Below, one piece after another: positions 1-6,059 of a stretch of DNA of 6,168 nt. The stretch spans positions 1-6,168 of the forward strand of contig USMJ01000083.1 of the NCBI GenBank assembly GCA_900555805.1, in the 5' to 3' direction. The stretch comes from an uncultured Oscillospiraceae bacterium. GTDB taxonomy: Bacteria > Bacillota > Clostridia > Oscillospirales > Acutalibacteraceae. A program made the position numbers and the translations under genes. The notes below the pieces were generated by a model. It was not told where the DNA came from. It searched no databases and saw only the letters and a program-made list of their open reading frames with translations. The number at the start of each line of letters is the position of its first letter. Position 1 is the stretch's first letter.

Positions 1-2
1 GC

Positions 3-41
3 GCGCCGCCTGCGGCGGCGCAGCTTCGCCTTCGGCGAAGC
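3..41. repeat. Two adjacent GC-rich hairpins
   Basis: Bases 3-10 pair with 14-21 (8 bp, loop TGC), and bases 23-30 pair with 34-41 (8 bp, loop TTC). Only one base separates the two stems. The second stem is followed by CCTTTTG, so it could be a Rho-independent terminator for a gene lying off the left edge, although the T run is only four bases. Bases 1-60 are 75% G+C, far above the surrounding sequence. The stems are read directly; a terminator role is inferred. A dispersed intergenic repeat is the main alternative. Confidence 0.5.
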
Positions 42-65
42 CTTTTGCCCCGACACCCACGCGCG

Positions 66-93
66 AAAACCCCACCCGGATTACAAGGTGGGG
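66..93 (-). terminator. Hairpin, weak minus-strand terminator candidate
   Basis: CCCCACC (70-76) pairs perfectly with GGTGGGG (87-93) around a 10-base loop. On the minus strand the stem is followed by four T (complement of 66-69) and then CGCGCG. On the plus strand no T run follows. No minus-strand gene that needs termination is visible to the right, so the stem is certain but the role is not. Confidence 0.25.
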
Positions 94-144
94 CATAAAC
101 AATGTAACCGATAATCCGAAAAACATGCTTTTGAGCGTAAGCTA

Positions 145-173
145 TTGCTTTATTTTTCAAATTAGTCTATGAT
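145..173 (+). promoter_or_regulatory. Candidate sigma-A promoter, rnhB leader
   Basis: TTGCTT (145-150) and TATGAT (168-173) are separated by 17 bases. The -10 box matches TATAAT in five of six positions; the -35 box matches TTGACA only in its TTG. Transcription would begin near 179-181, giving a leader of roughly 220 bases before rnhB that contains both downstream hairpins. The boxes are seen; their activity is inferred. I found no better promoter closer to rnhB. Confidence 0.35.
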
Positions 174-193
174 TACATCGGCGCAGGAAGTTT

Positions 194-223
194 GTCGTCC
201 GCTCCCTGCTTATATCGGACGGC
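194..223 (+). other. Stem-loop in rnhB upstream region
   Basis: Bases 194-201 pair with 216-223 (8 bp including one G-T wobble) around a 14-base loop. It lies just downstream of the candidate start of transcription near 180, so it would sit near the 5' end of that RNA. No known RNA family is recognised. Confidence 0.4.
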
Positions 224-245
224 TTGATATACAGAACCGTCATCG

Positions 246-308
246 GCGTTTATCCGGAGCTTTTCCGCATAAACACTTGCAGAAAAAGCTCGGCAAACGC
301 TTATTTAT
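246..308 (+). ncRNA. Long imperfect stem-loop with T-rich tail
   Basis: GCGTTT (246-251) pairs with AAACGC (295-300). After a small internal loop, CCG (254-256) pairs with CGG (291-293). Past a bulged G at 257, AGCTTTT (258-264) pairs with AAAAGCT (284-290). That gives 16 base pairs enclosing a 19-base loop. The 3' arm is followed by TTATTTAT, T-rich but not a clean run. It may be the terminator of a small RNA starting near 180, an attenuator in the rnhB leader, or an inverted-repeat remnant. The pairing is seen; the RNA assignment is inference. Confidence 0.3.
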
Positions 309-401
309 CGATCTTTATCTGCTGACATTATTATTGGCGGCGAGCAAAACTTTAATCACGGAAATATATGGAAATTTAAACATTCTGAAAGGTGTGTATA
401 T

Positions 402-1004
402 ATGGATTACGAATTCGAAAAACAGGCGCTAAACGACGGATATAAGGTAGTCTGCGGCGTAGACGAGGCGGGGAGAGGCCCTCTCGCCGGACCCGTATGC
501 GCGGCGGCGGTTATATTGCCGCTTGACTGCGAAATAGAGGGGCTGAACGATTCCAAAAAGCTCAGCGAAAAAAAGAGAGACGCGCTTTATGATATCATAA
601 AGGAAAAAGCCGTCGCATACTCGATAGCCATGGTCGACGAGAAAACCATAGATGAGATAAATATTCTTCAGGCGACATTTGAAGCCATGCGCCGTGCGAT
701 AGGCGGACTTTCAGTCAAGCCCGACGCCGCCCTCATCGACGGAAACCAAAAACCTCACTCGGGCATCGAGGAGCGCCCGATAGTCAAGGGCGACGCACAG
801 TCGATGTCGATAGCCGCCGCCTCGATACTTGCCAAGGTCACAAGGGACAGATTTATGCTCGAACTTGACAAAAAATATCCCGAATATCAATTCAAAAAAC
901 ACAAGGGCTACGGAACGAAATTACACTACGAATGTCTTGAAAAATACGGCGTTTCTCCGGTACACCGAGTTTCGTTCTTGAAGAAATTTTTCGATAAGAA
1001 GTGA
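402..1004 (+). CDS. rnhB: Ribonuclease HII
   Basis: Cytoplasmic endonuclease that cuts the RNA strand of RNA-DNA hybrids and, in this family, starts removal of single ribonucleotides misincorporated into DNA. At 200 residues it matches the compact RNase HII length (E. coli about 198) and lacks the extra N-terminal region of the Bacillus enzyme. The two-metal catalytic set is complete: D21 and E22 in the DEAGRG motif, D113 in LIDGN, and D131 ahead of the AAASILAKVTRD helix. The KGYGTKLH motif (168-175) is also typical. The ATG at 402 has an AAAGGTG ribosome binding site (388-394) seven bases upstream. yraN follows after four bases, a pairing common in bacteria and usually found near rplS and rbgA in Firmicutes, which would lie to the left of this window. 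Confidence 0.97.
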   Translation: MDYEFEKQALNDGYKVVCGVDEAGRGPLAGPVCAAAVILPLDCEIEGLNDSKKLSEKKRDALYDIIKEKAVAYSIAMVDEKTIDEINILQATFEAMRRAIGGLSVKPDAALIDGNQKPHSGIEERPIVKGDAQSMSIAAASILAKVTRDRFMLELDKKYPEYQFKKHKGYGTKLHYECLEKYGVSPVHRVSFLKKFFDKK

Positions 1005-1008
1005 AAAT

Positions 1009-1377
1009 ATGATAGGAAACAAAGCAGGAAATGCGGCGGAGAGTTTCGCGTGTAAATTTTTAGAAAAGCAAGGCTATAAAATTCACACAAGAAACTATAC
1101 AGACAGATACGGCGAAATAGATATCGTCGCCGAAAAGGACGGCTATATTGTTTTCACCGAAGTCAAGGCGAGAAAAACAGGCTCGCTCGTCGGCGCGAAA
1201 GAGGCCGTCACGCCCGACAAACAGTTGAAAATCATCAAAACCTCCATGAAGTTTCTTCAGAATTTCGACCGTGAACTTCAGCCGAGATATGATGTCATCG
1301 CCGTCGAGCTTGCGGACGGCAGAGTATGCGCCGTCAAACACATAAAATCCGCGTTTGACGCCGACGGATTGCTGTGA
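1009..1377 (+). CDS. yraN: YraN/UPF0102 family nuclease-fold protein
   Basis: Small (122 aa) protein of the UPF0102/YraN family, which has a PD-(D/E)XK restriction-endonuclease-like fold related to Holliday-junction resolvases. Its cellular role is poorly defined, though a part in DNA processing is likely. Expected signatures are present: an N-terminal G7...E11..A14 helix motif, YGEIDIV (34-40) supplying E36 and D38, and the TEVKAR strand supplying E51 and K53, so the catalytic D-E-x-K set looks intact. RYDVIAVE (93-100) is the conserved C-terminal strand. It starts four bases after the rnhB stop with only a weak purine-rich site (AAGAAGTG), so translation is probably coupled to rnhB. No membrane segment or signal peptide is seen. 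Confidence 0.93.
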   Translation: MIGNKAGNAAESFACKFLEKQGYKIHTRNYTDRYGEIDIVAEKDGYIVFTEVKARKTGSLVGAKEAVTPDKQLKIIKTSMKFLQNFDRELQPRYDVIAVELADGRVCAVKHIKSAFDADGLL

Positions 1378-1403
1378 AACAGGAAAAAAACGCGCGCCCC
1401 GAG

Positions 1404-1429
1404 CATAAAATTACACAGTAAATTTTATG
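1404..1429 (+). promoter_or_regulatory. AT-rich inverted repeat abutting the dipeptidase RBS
   Basis: CATAAAATT (1404-1412) is the exact inverse complement of AATTTTATG (1421-1429), with an 8-base spacer. An alternative fold uses TTAC/GTAA inside and one bulged A. The 3' arm ends on the first G of the GGAGG ribosome binding site (1429-1433). It could be an operator or a weak RNA hairpin that limits translation. With no T run after it, it does not look like a terminator for yraN. Confidence 0.35.
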
Positions 1430-1438
1430 GAGGATACT

Positions 1439-2311
1439 ATGAAATATTTTGATCTTCACTGCGACAGCCTGACGAAATGCTTCAATTCGCATGACAGTCT
1501 TAAGTCAAACGCCAATCACATCTCGTTTAAAAAGGCAAAAAATTTCGACATCTGGGCTCAGTTTTTCGCCGTGTTTATTCCCGACACTTTTTCCGTGGGG
1601 TACGCCCGAACTTACTTCTCCGACTGCGCTTCAAGCCTCGAAGAACAGCTCGGCGAGAACTCGGTCCGCGCGTACTTAACAGTGGAAAACTGTGGATTTA
1701 TCGAGAACGCCGACGGGGTCGAACTTCTCAAAAACAGGGGAGTGTCGGCGGCGTCGCTGACATGGAACGGCGACAACAAACTTGCCTGCGGAAGTGCGAC
1801 GAAAAACGACACGGGGCTCAGCGATGACGGCGTAAAAACCGTCAAAAGACTTCAGCAGGAGAACATTTTGGTCGATGTTTCCCACGCGAGCGAAAAGACC
1901 TTTTGGGACATCGCGAGAACGGCCGGCAAGCCGATCATAGCTTCGCATTCGAACTGTTGGGAGATCCGAAGATCGAAGCGAAATCTCACCGACGAACAGG
2001 TTGCCTATATAATAGAAAGCGGCGGATTGATAGGTTTGAATTTCTGCCAAAGCTTTCTTCCGCTCGACAGACCGCTTTTTGAGGGAATATACGAAAACAT
2101 AATTCATATAGCCGAAATGGGCGGCGAAAACAATATCTGTTTCGGCGGCGATTTCGACGGCTGCTTCATGCCGCCGTGTATAGACGGCATAGACAAAATT
2201 CCCGAGCTTTACGAATTTTTACGCTATCGGGGAATTAAAAACGACCTGCTCGAAAAAATTTTCTACACCAACGCGCAAAAATTTGTCAATAAGTATTTGC
2301 AACAAGCGTAA
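1439..2311 (+). CDS. M19 (membrane dipeptidase) family metallopeptidase
   Basis: A zinc dipeptidase of peptidase family M19 (renal/membrane dipeptidase fold, amidohydrolase superfamily), 290 aa, a little shorter than many members (about 310-370). Counting from the ATG at 1439, the metal ligands are present: H7 and D9 in DLHCD, the bridging E83 in TVEN, H149 in DVSH, and H170 in ASH. The substrate-binding region SNCWEIRRSKRNLTDEQ (171-187) and the GGDFDG motif with D238 are also intact. The start at 1439 is chosen because GGAGG (1429-1433) sits five bases upstream; an in-frame ATG at 1427 overlaps that site and would add only MEDT. There is no signal peptide, so it is likely cytoplasmic and may hydrolyse dipeptides. 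The true substrate cannot be read from sequence. It lies 61 bases after yraN and 45 bases before thrC. Confidence 0.92.
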   Translation: MKYFDLHCDSLTKCFNSHDSLKSNANHISFKKAKNFDIWAQFFAVFIPDTFSVGYARTYFSDCASSLEEQLGENSVRAYLTVENCGFIENADGVELLKNRGVSAASLTWNGDNKLACGSATKNDTGLSDDGVKTVKRLQQENILVDVSHASEKTFWDIARTAGKPIIASHSNCWEIRRSKRNLTDEQVAYIIESGGLIGLNFCQSFLPLDRPLFEGIYENIIHIAEMGGENNICFGGDFDGCFMPPCIDGIDKIPELYEFLRYRGIKNDLLEKIFYTNAQKFVNKYLQQA

Positions 2312-2333
2312 ATTATGTTAAAATATCTATAAT
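2297..2333 (+). promoter_or_regulatory. Candidate thrC promoter(s)
   Basis: TTGCAA (2297-2302), 16 bases, then an extended -10 TGT-TAAAAT (2316-2324) make a plausible sigma-A promoter with a start near 2331. A perfect TATAAT also lies at 2328-2333 but lacks a well-placed -35. The -35 box overlaps the last codons of the dipeptidase gene. No terminator separates the two genes, so thrC could be read both from here and by read-through. Confidence 0.45.
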
Positions 2334-2356
2334 TTTTTAAAACGGAGGAATGTTTT

Positions 2357-3853
2357 ATGCTTTACACAAGCACAAGGGACAAGAGCGTAAGAGTCTCGGC
2401 GGCTCAGGCTATCGTTCAGGGAATTTCTAAAGACGGCGGTCTGTTCGTCCCCACCGAGATACCTAAGATAGACGCCGCGTTTATCGACGAGCTTGTCTCA
2501 CTCGACTATATTTCAAGGGCAAAGAAGGTGCTTTCTCTTTATTTGACCGACTTCACCGAGAAAGAGATCGACGAGTGCGTAAGCGGAGCATATAAGGACG
2601 GAAAGTTCAGCAGTAAGTCCGTTGTACCTCTTGTTAAATATAATGACGATGCGGATATTATCGAGCTTTGGAGAGGCCCGACCTGCGCTTTCAAGGATGT
2701 CGCTCTTCAGCTTCTGCCTTATCTTCTGACGGTTTCCGTCAAAAAGACGGTCGACGGAAAGACTATAGTCATTCTCGTCGCGACCTCGGGCGACACAGGC
2801 AAGGCGGCTCTCGAGGGCTTCAAAAACGTCCCCGGTACGAAAATAATGGTTTTCTATCCGAACGACGGCGTAAGCCCGATGCAGAAACTCCAGATGGCGA
2901 CCCAGGAGGGCGATAACGTCAGCGTCTGCGCCATAAACGGAAACTTCGACGACGCCCAGAACGGCGTCAAGGCGATATTCACCGACAAAACCGTCGCCGA
3001 GAGGCTTGACAAAAACAATATGATGTTCTCTTCGGCGAACTCGATAAACTGGGGCAGACTCGTTCCGCAGATCGTCTATTATATCTCCGCCTACTGCGAT
3101 ATGATATCCGAGGGCAGGATCAAGAACGGCGACGAGATAAATATCGTCGTCCCGACAGGCAATTTCGGCAACATCCTTGCCGCCTACTACGCCAAGAGAA
3201 TGGGTCTTCCGGTCAAGAAGCTCATCTGCGCTTCCAACGCAAACAACGTCCTGACCGACTTCATAAAGACCGGCACATACGATAAAAACCGCAAGTTCTA
3301 TCTGACGACTTCGCCGTCAATGGATATTCTCATTTCGAGTAACCTTGAAAGGCTTCTCTTCCTGCTGAACGGCGAGAACGACGAGACTGTCAGAGAGCTT
3401 ATGTCGGCTCTCAAAAAAGACGGAAAATATACAGTAAACGACAGCACCTTCAAGGCTCTGACCGAAATTTTCGACGCCGGTTGCTGTGACGATAAAGAGG
3501 CTGCGGATACGATTTCCAAGACGTACAAAGCAGGTTATCTGCTCGACACACATACAGCCGTCGCGGTCAATGTCTACGACGCCTACGTCGCGAGAACGGG
3601 AGATCATACTCCCACGGTTATCGCTTCGACGGCCAACCCCTATAAATTCTCCGCCGCCGTACTCAAAGCGGTCGCAGGCGAGAACGCCGCCGAGGGACTT
3701 GACGAATTCGAACAGGTCGAGAAGCTCACGGAGATAACGAAAGAGCCGTGTCCGCCTCAGCTTGCGGATCTCAAATCCAAGAAGATCAGATTTGAAAAAT
3801 GCTGCGAAAAAGAAGACATGGCGCAAGCCGTCTATGAAATGCTTGATATATGA
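2357..3853 (+). CDS. thrC: Threonine synthase
   Basis: Pyridoxal-phosphate enzyme that converts O-phosphohomoserine to L-threonine and phosphate, the last step of threonine biosynthesis in the cytoplasm. The 498-residue length and N-terminal domain (YTSTRDKSVRVSAAQAI..GISKDGGLFVP, about 1-90) place it with the long E. coli/yeast-type enzymes rather than the roughly 350-residue Bacillus/plant-like form. The PLP lysine is K113 in WRGPTCAFKD. The SGDTG loop (144-148), NSINWGRLVPQ (228-238) and the cofactor phosphate-binding PTGNFGN (266-272) are all intact. The ATG has GGAGG (2344-2348) eight bases upstream. A phosphoesterase gene follows after nine bases. No leader peptide or riboswitch fits in the 45-base gap upstream, so threonine attenuation is not evident. 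Confidence 0.97.
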   Translation: MLYTSTRDKSVRVSAAQAIVQGISKDGGLFVPTEIPKIDAAFIDELVSLDYISRAKKVLSLYLTDFTEKEIDECVSGAYKDGKFSSKSVVPLVKYNDDADIIELWRGPTCAFKDVALQLLPYLLTVSVKKTVDGKTIVILVATSGDTGKAALEGFKNVPGTKIMVFYPNDGVSPMQKLQMATQEGDNVSVCAINGNFDDAQNGVKAIFTDKTVAERLDKNNMMFSSANSINWGRLVPQIVYYISAYCDMISEGRIKNGDEINIVVPTGNFGNILAAYYAKRMGLPVKKLICASNANNVLTDFIKTGTYDKNRKFYLTTSPSMDILISSNLERLLFLLNGENDETVRELMSALKKDGKYTVNDSTFKALTEIFDAGCCDDKEAADTISKTYKAGYLLDTHTAVAVNVYDAYVARTGDHTPTVIASTANPYKFSAAVLKAVAGENAAEGLDEFEQVEKLTEITKEPCPPQLADLKSKKIRFEKCCEKEDMAQAVYEMLDI

Positions 3854-3865
3854 GGTGATGGATTG
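3852..3865 (+). promoter_or_regulatory. RBS overlapping thrC stop and setting a TTG start
   Basis: GAGGTGAT (3852-3859) is a near-ideal ribosome binding site that shares bases with the thrC stop codon TGA (3851-3853). It sits correctly for the TTG at 3863. The TGA is in the same frame only four codons upstream of the TTG, so no earlier in-frame start exists. The ATG at 3858 is in another frame and lies inside the site. Confidence 0.8.
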
Positions 3866-4555
3866 TCACTTTTTGCAATAGCGGACACACATCTGTCGCT
3901 CGGCGCGGACAAGCCGATGGATATCTTCGGCGGATGGCAGGATTACGTTCAGCGCCTTGAAACAAACTGGCGAAAGCTCGTCACGGATAACGACACCGTC
4001 GTTATCGCAGGCGATATCTCGTGGGCGATGAAGCTTGAAGACGCTTTGGAAGATTTCAGGTTTCTCGATTCGCTACCGGGTCAAAAGCTTATCTTCAAGG
4101 GCAACCACGATTACTGGTGGTCAACGATGAAGAAAATGGAAACATGGCTTTCCGACAACGGTTTGGACAGTATAAAGATACTGCATAACAGCTCCGTCAA
4201 GGTCGGCTCTTACGCTGTCTGCGGCAGCAGAGGCTGGTTCTTCGACGCCGAAAACGACCCCGATAACAAGATACTTCTCCGCGAAGCCGGCAGAGTTAGA
4301 CGGTCGATTGAAAGCGCAAAGGAAACGGACGCCGAGCCGATAGTCTTTCTTCATTATCCGCCTTTGACGACGGCTATGGTTTGCAACGAGATAGTCGACG
4401 TCCTTCGGGAGGAAAATATAAAGCGCTGTTATTACGGCCATCTTCACGGCGGTTCACTGCGAAACGCCTTCGTCGGAGAACGTCACGGCATAAAATTTGA
4501 CGTTATTTCGGCTGATTTTCTGAAATTTTGCCCGAAACTTATTGAATTAGAGTGA
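3863..4555 (+). CDS. Calcineurin-like metallophosphoesterase
   Basis: A 230-residue single-domain, two-metal phosphohydrolase. Motifs in order are D8-x-H10 (ADTH), G50-D51 (AGDISWAM), G80-N81-H82-D83 (KGNHDYWW), H164 (LHYPP), and G192-H193-L-H195 (YGHLHG), so the full metal-binding set is present. The DTHLSLG..KPMDIFGGW start and GDISWAM/KGNHDYWW blocks are typical of an uncharacterised predicted-phosphohydrolase family that I recall being common in Clostridia; its substrate is unknown. Translation starts at TTG, read as Met. No signal peptide or membrane segment is seen, so it is probably cytoplasmic. Tight linkage and shared ribosome binding site bases point to co-transcription with thrC, but nothing shows a role in threonine synthesis. 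Confidence 0.92.
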   Translation: MSLFAIADTHLSLGADKPMDIFGGWQDYVQRLETNWRKLVTDNDTVVIAGDISWAMKLEDALEDFRFLDSLPGQKLIFKGNHDYWWSTMKKMETWLSDNGLDSIKILHNSSVKVGSYAVCGSRGWFFDAENDPDNKILLREAGRVRRSIESAKETDAEPIVFLHYPPLTTAMVCNEIVDVLREENIKRCYYGHLHGGSLRNAFVGERHGIKFDVISADFLKFCPKLIELE

Positions 4556-4591
4556 AATTTTTGAAAAACTATGGATTTTTTATTTTAATGC

Positions 4592-4600
4592 TGATATAAT
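4592..4600 (+). promoter_or_regulatory. Extended -10 promoter of tig
   Basis: TGATATAAT (4592-4600) is a perfect extended -10 element (TGn plus TATAAT). The 17-base-spaced -35 position (4572-4577, TGGATT) is poor, as is usual for extended -10 promoters. Transcription would start near 4606-4608, about 30 bases before the ATG at 4638. The flanking sequence is A/T-rich, and no terminator is visible between the phosphoesterase gene and tig, so read-through may add to expression. Confidence 0.7.
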
Positions 4601-4637
4601 GTATCGGATAAAATTGGGACTAAGGAGTTTTAAAGAA

Positions 4638-5978
4638 ATGAGTTTAAAATCAACCAACCAAAAAGAAACAAACGTATACGAGCTTGAAATAGCCATCGAC
4701 AAGGATACCTTTGCCGCCGCTGTCAAGAAGGCGTACGCAAAAGCAAAGAAAAAGATAGCTGTTCCCGGCTTCCGTAAGGGCAAAGTTCCCCAGAGCATCA
4801 TCGAAAAGATGTACGGCGAGAGCTTCTTCTATGAAGACGCGCTCGAGATATGCTATCCCGACGCCGCCGAAGACGCTATCAAGGAATCTGGTCTTGAGTT
4901 CATCGCGACAAACAATGTCGATGTCAAGAAGATGAGCATTGAGGACGGCGTAGAGCTTGTTCTCACCATCACCGTTAAGCCCGAGGTTGAGATCGAGGAG
5001 TATAAGCTTCTCAAGGCAACGCAGAAAAAGGTTGAAGCAACCGACGAAGAGATCAACGCTAAGATCGACGAGCTTCGCGAGAGAAACGCAAGAATCGAAG
5101 CCGTAACCGACAGAAAAGTCGAGAACGGCGACATAGTCACAATAGATTTCGAGGGCTTTGTTGACGGAGCTGCATTCCCCGGCGGCAAGGGCGAAGAATA
5201 TGACCTCACCATCGGTGCAGGTCAGTTCATTCCCGGCTTCGAGGAGCAGATCATCGGCCACGAAATGAACGAGGAGTTCGACATCAACGTCAAGTTCCCC
5301 GAGGAATACACACCCGACCTTTCGGGCAAGGACGCCGTATTCAAGATCAAGATCCACGAGATCAAGGTCAAGCAGCTTCCCGAGGTTGACGACGATTTCG
5401 CTCAGGAAGTTTCTGAGTTTGACACTGTCGACGCTCTTAAGAAGGATATCGCTAAGCAGATCAAGGAGAGCAAGACCAACGAGAACGAGTCCGAGATTCA
5501 GAGACAGCTTTTCGATAAGCTCGCCGAGAATCTCAAGGGCGAGATCCCTGCCGTCATGATCGACCAGGAAGTTGACAGCGAGATCAGAGACATCGACTAC
5601 AGACTTTCCATGCAGGGCATGAAATTCGAGACATACCTCAAGTATACGGGAATGACGCTTGACGCATACCGCGAGCAGGCGAGAGACAACGCCGAGAAGT
5701 CGGTCAAGATCCGCCTTGCGCTTGAGAAGATCGCTCAGCTTGAAAATCTCGAAGCCACCGAGGAAGACCTCAACGAGCTTTATGATAAGTACGCAAAGCA
5801 GTACAACATGGAGATTGACGCCGTCAAGGCTGCTATTCCCGCCGAGACCGTCAAGAAGGATATCGCCGTCGACAAGGCGATCAAGTTCGTCCGCGAGAAC
5901 GCCAAGGTAACCACTTCCAGAAAGAAGAAGGCGGCTCCCAAGGCCGAGGCGGCAAAAGAAGAGGAAGCAGCCGAATAA
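4638..5978 (+). CDS. tig: Trigger factor (ribosome-associated chaperone)
   Basis: Chaperone and peptidyl-prolyl isomerase that binds the ribosomal exit tunnel and shields nascent chains. At 446 aa it has the usual three domains: an N-terminal ribosome-binding domain (about 1-125) with the signature GFRKGKVP at 44-51, an FKBP-type isomerase domain (about 155-245, including GDIVTIDFEGFVDG and FIPGFEEQIIG), and a C-terminal substrate cradle (about 246-425). Residues 428-446 form a charged Lys/Ala/Glu tail, probably disordered. The start at 4638 is set by AAGGAG (4622-4627); the in-frame ATG at 4599 overlaps the -10 box and would add 13 residues that could not be transcribed from this promoter. 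AAG and GAG codons are more dominant here than in the other genes, consistent with high expression. clpP/clpX often follow in Firmicutes. Confidence 0.98.
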   Translation: MSLKSTNQKETNVYELEIAIDKDTFAAAVKKAYAKAKKKIAVPGFRKGKVPQSIIEKMYGESFFYEDALEICYPDAAEDAIKESGLEFIATNNVDVKKMSIEDGVELVLTITVKPEVEIEEYKLLKATQKKVEATDEEINAKIDELRERNARIEAVTDRKVENGDIVTIDFEGFVDGAAFPGGKGEEYDLTIGAGQFIPGFEEQIIGHEMNEEFDINVKFPEEYTPDLSGKDAVFKIKIHEIKVKQLPEVDDDFAQEVSEFDTVDALKKDIAKQIKESKTNENESEIQRQLFDKLAENLKGEIPAVMIDQEVDSEIRDIDYRLSMQGMKFETYLKYTGMTLDAYREQARDNAEKSVKIRLALEKIAQLENLEATEEDLNELYDKYAKQYNMEIDAVKAAIPAETVKKDIAVDKAIKFVRENAKVTTSRKKKAAPKAEAAKEEEAAE

Positions 5979-6003
5979 TTGATTAGCTTCCCCGAAAAAT
6001 GAC

Positions 6004-6054
6004 TATAATTTGATAGCGTGGTGCGCCCGTGCGCCCTGCGCTATCAAAATTATA
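6004..6054. terminator. Large stem-loop downstream of tig
   Basis: Bases 6004-6018 pair with 6039-6054: ten continuous pairs (TTTGATAGCG/CGCTATCAAA), a bulged A at 6049, then five more A/T pairs. The 20-base loop (6019-6038) holds a perfect tandem repeat of GTGCGCCC (6021-6028 and 6029-6036), and its two GCGC cores can pair across a CCGT loop. It starts 25 bases after the tig stop and is followed by AATTTTA, so it probably ends or stabilises the tig transcript. The nearly symmetric A/T ends mean it could act in both directions. A mobile intergenic repeat is the alternative. Confidence 0.55.
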
Positions 6055-6059
6055 ATTTT

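Larger units (their letters stand above)
101..401. other. Non-coding stretch upstream of rnhB
   Basis: About 300 bases with no gene I can support. One open frame runs from ATG 169 into rnhB, but it has no ribosome binding site, overlaps the rnhB start by 31 bases and resembles nothing I recognise. The stretch holds a possible promoter (145-173), a stem at 194-223, a longer imperfect stem at 246-300 and a direct repeat CATCGGCG (176-183 and 241-248). ATGTAA (103-108) can also pair with TTACAT (173-178). I see no tRNA, rRNA, T-box, or core motifs of RNase P, SRP RNA or tmRNA. It may be a leader RNA or a small RNA gene. Confidence 0.5.

Noticed and set aside
169..432. 87-residue open frame upstream of and overlapping rnhB
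   Set aside because: It has no ribosome binding site, its ATG lies inside the candidate -10 box, it overlaps rnhB by 31 bases, and its sequence resembles no family I know. The stretch is better explained by RNA-type inverted repeats.
1378..1438. Terminator between yraN and the dipeptidase gene
   Set aside because: The only stem here is AT-rich and is followed by the ribosome binding site, not a T run.
1676..2107. 143-residue minus-strand open frame inside the dipeptidase gene
   Set aside because: It lies opposite conserved M19 motifs, resembles no known family and is a shadow frame.
3317..3826. 169-residue minus-strand open frame inside thrC
   Set aside because: It is a shadow of the threonine synthase gene, whose motifs are intact throughout. 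No family is recognised in the antisense reading.
4556..4594. Terminator between the phosphoesterase gene and tig
   Set aside because: T runs are present, but no stable stem precedes them.
4650..5357. 235-residue minus-strand open frame inside tig
   Set aside because: It is antisense to a clearly coding, fully conserved trigger factor and is a product of codon bias on the other strand. It has no plausible function of its own.
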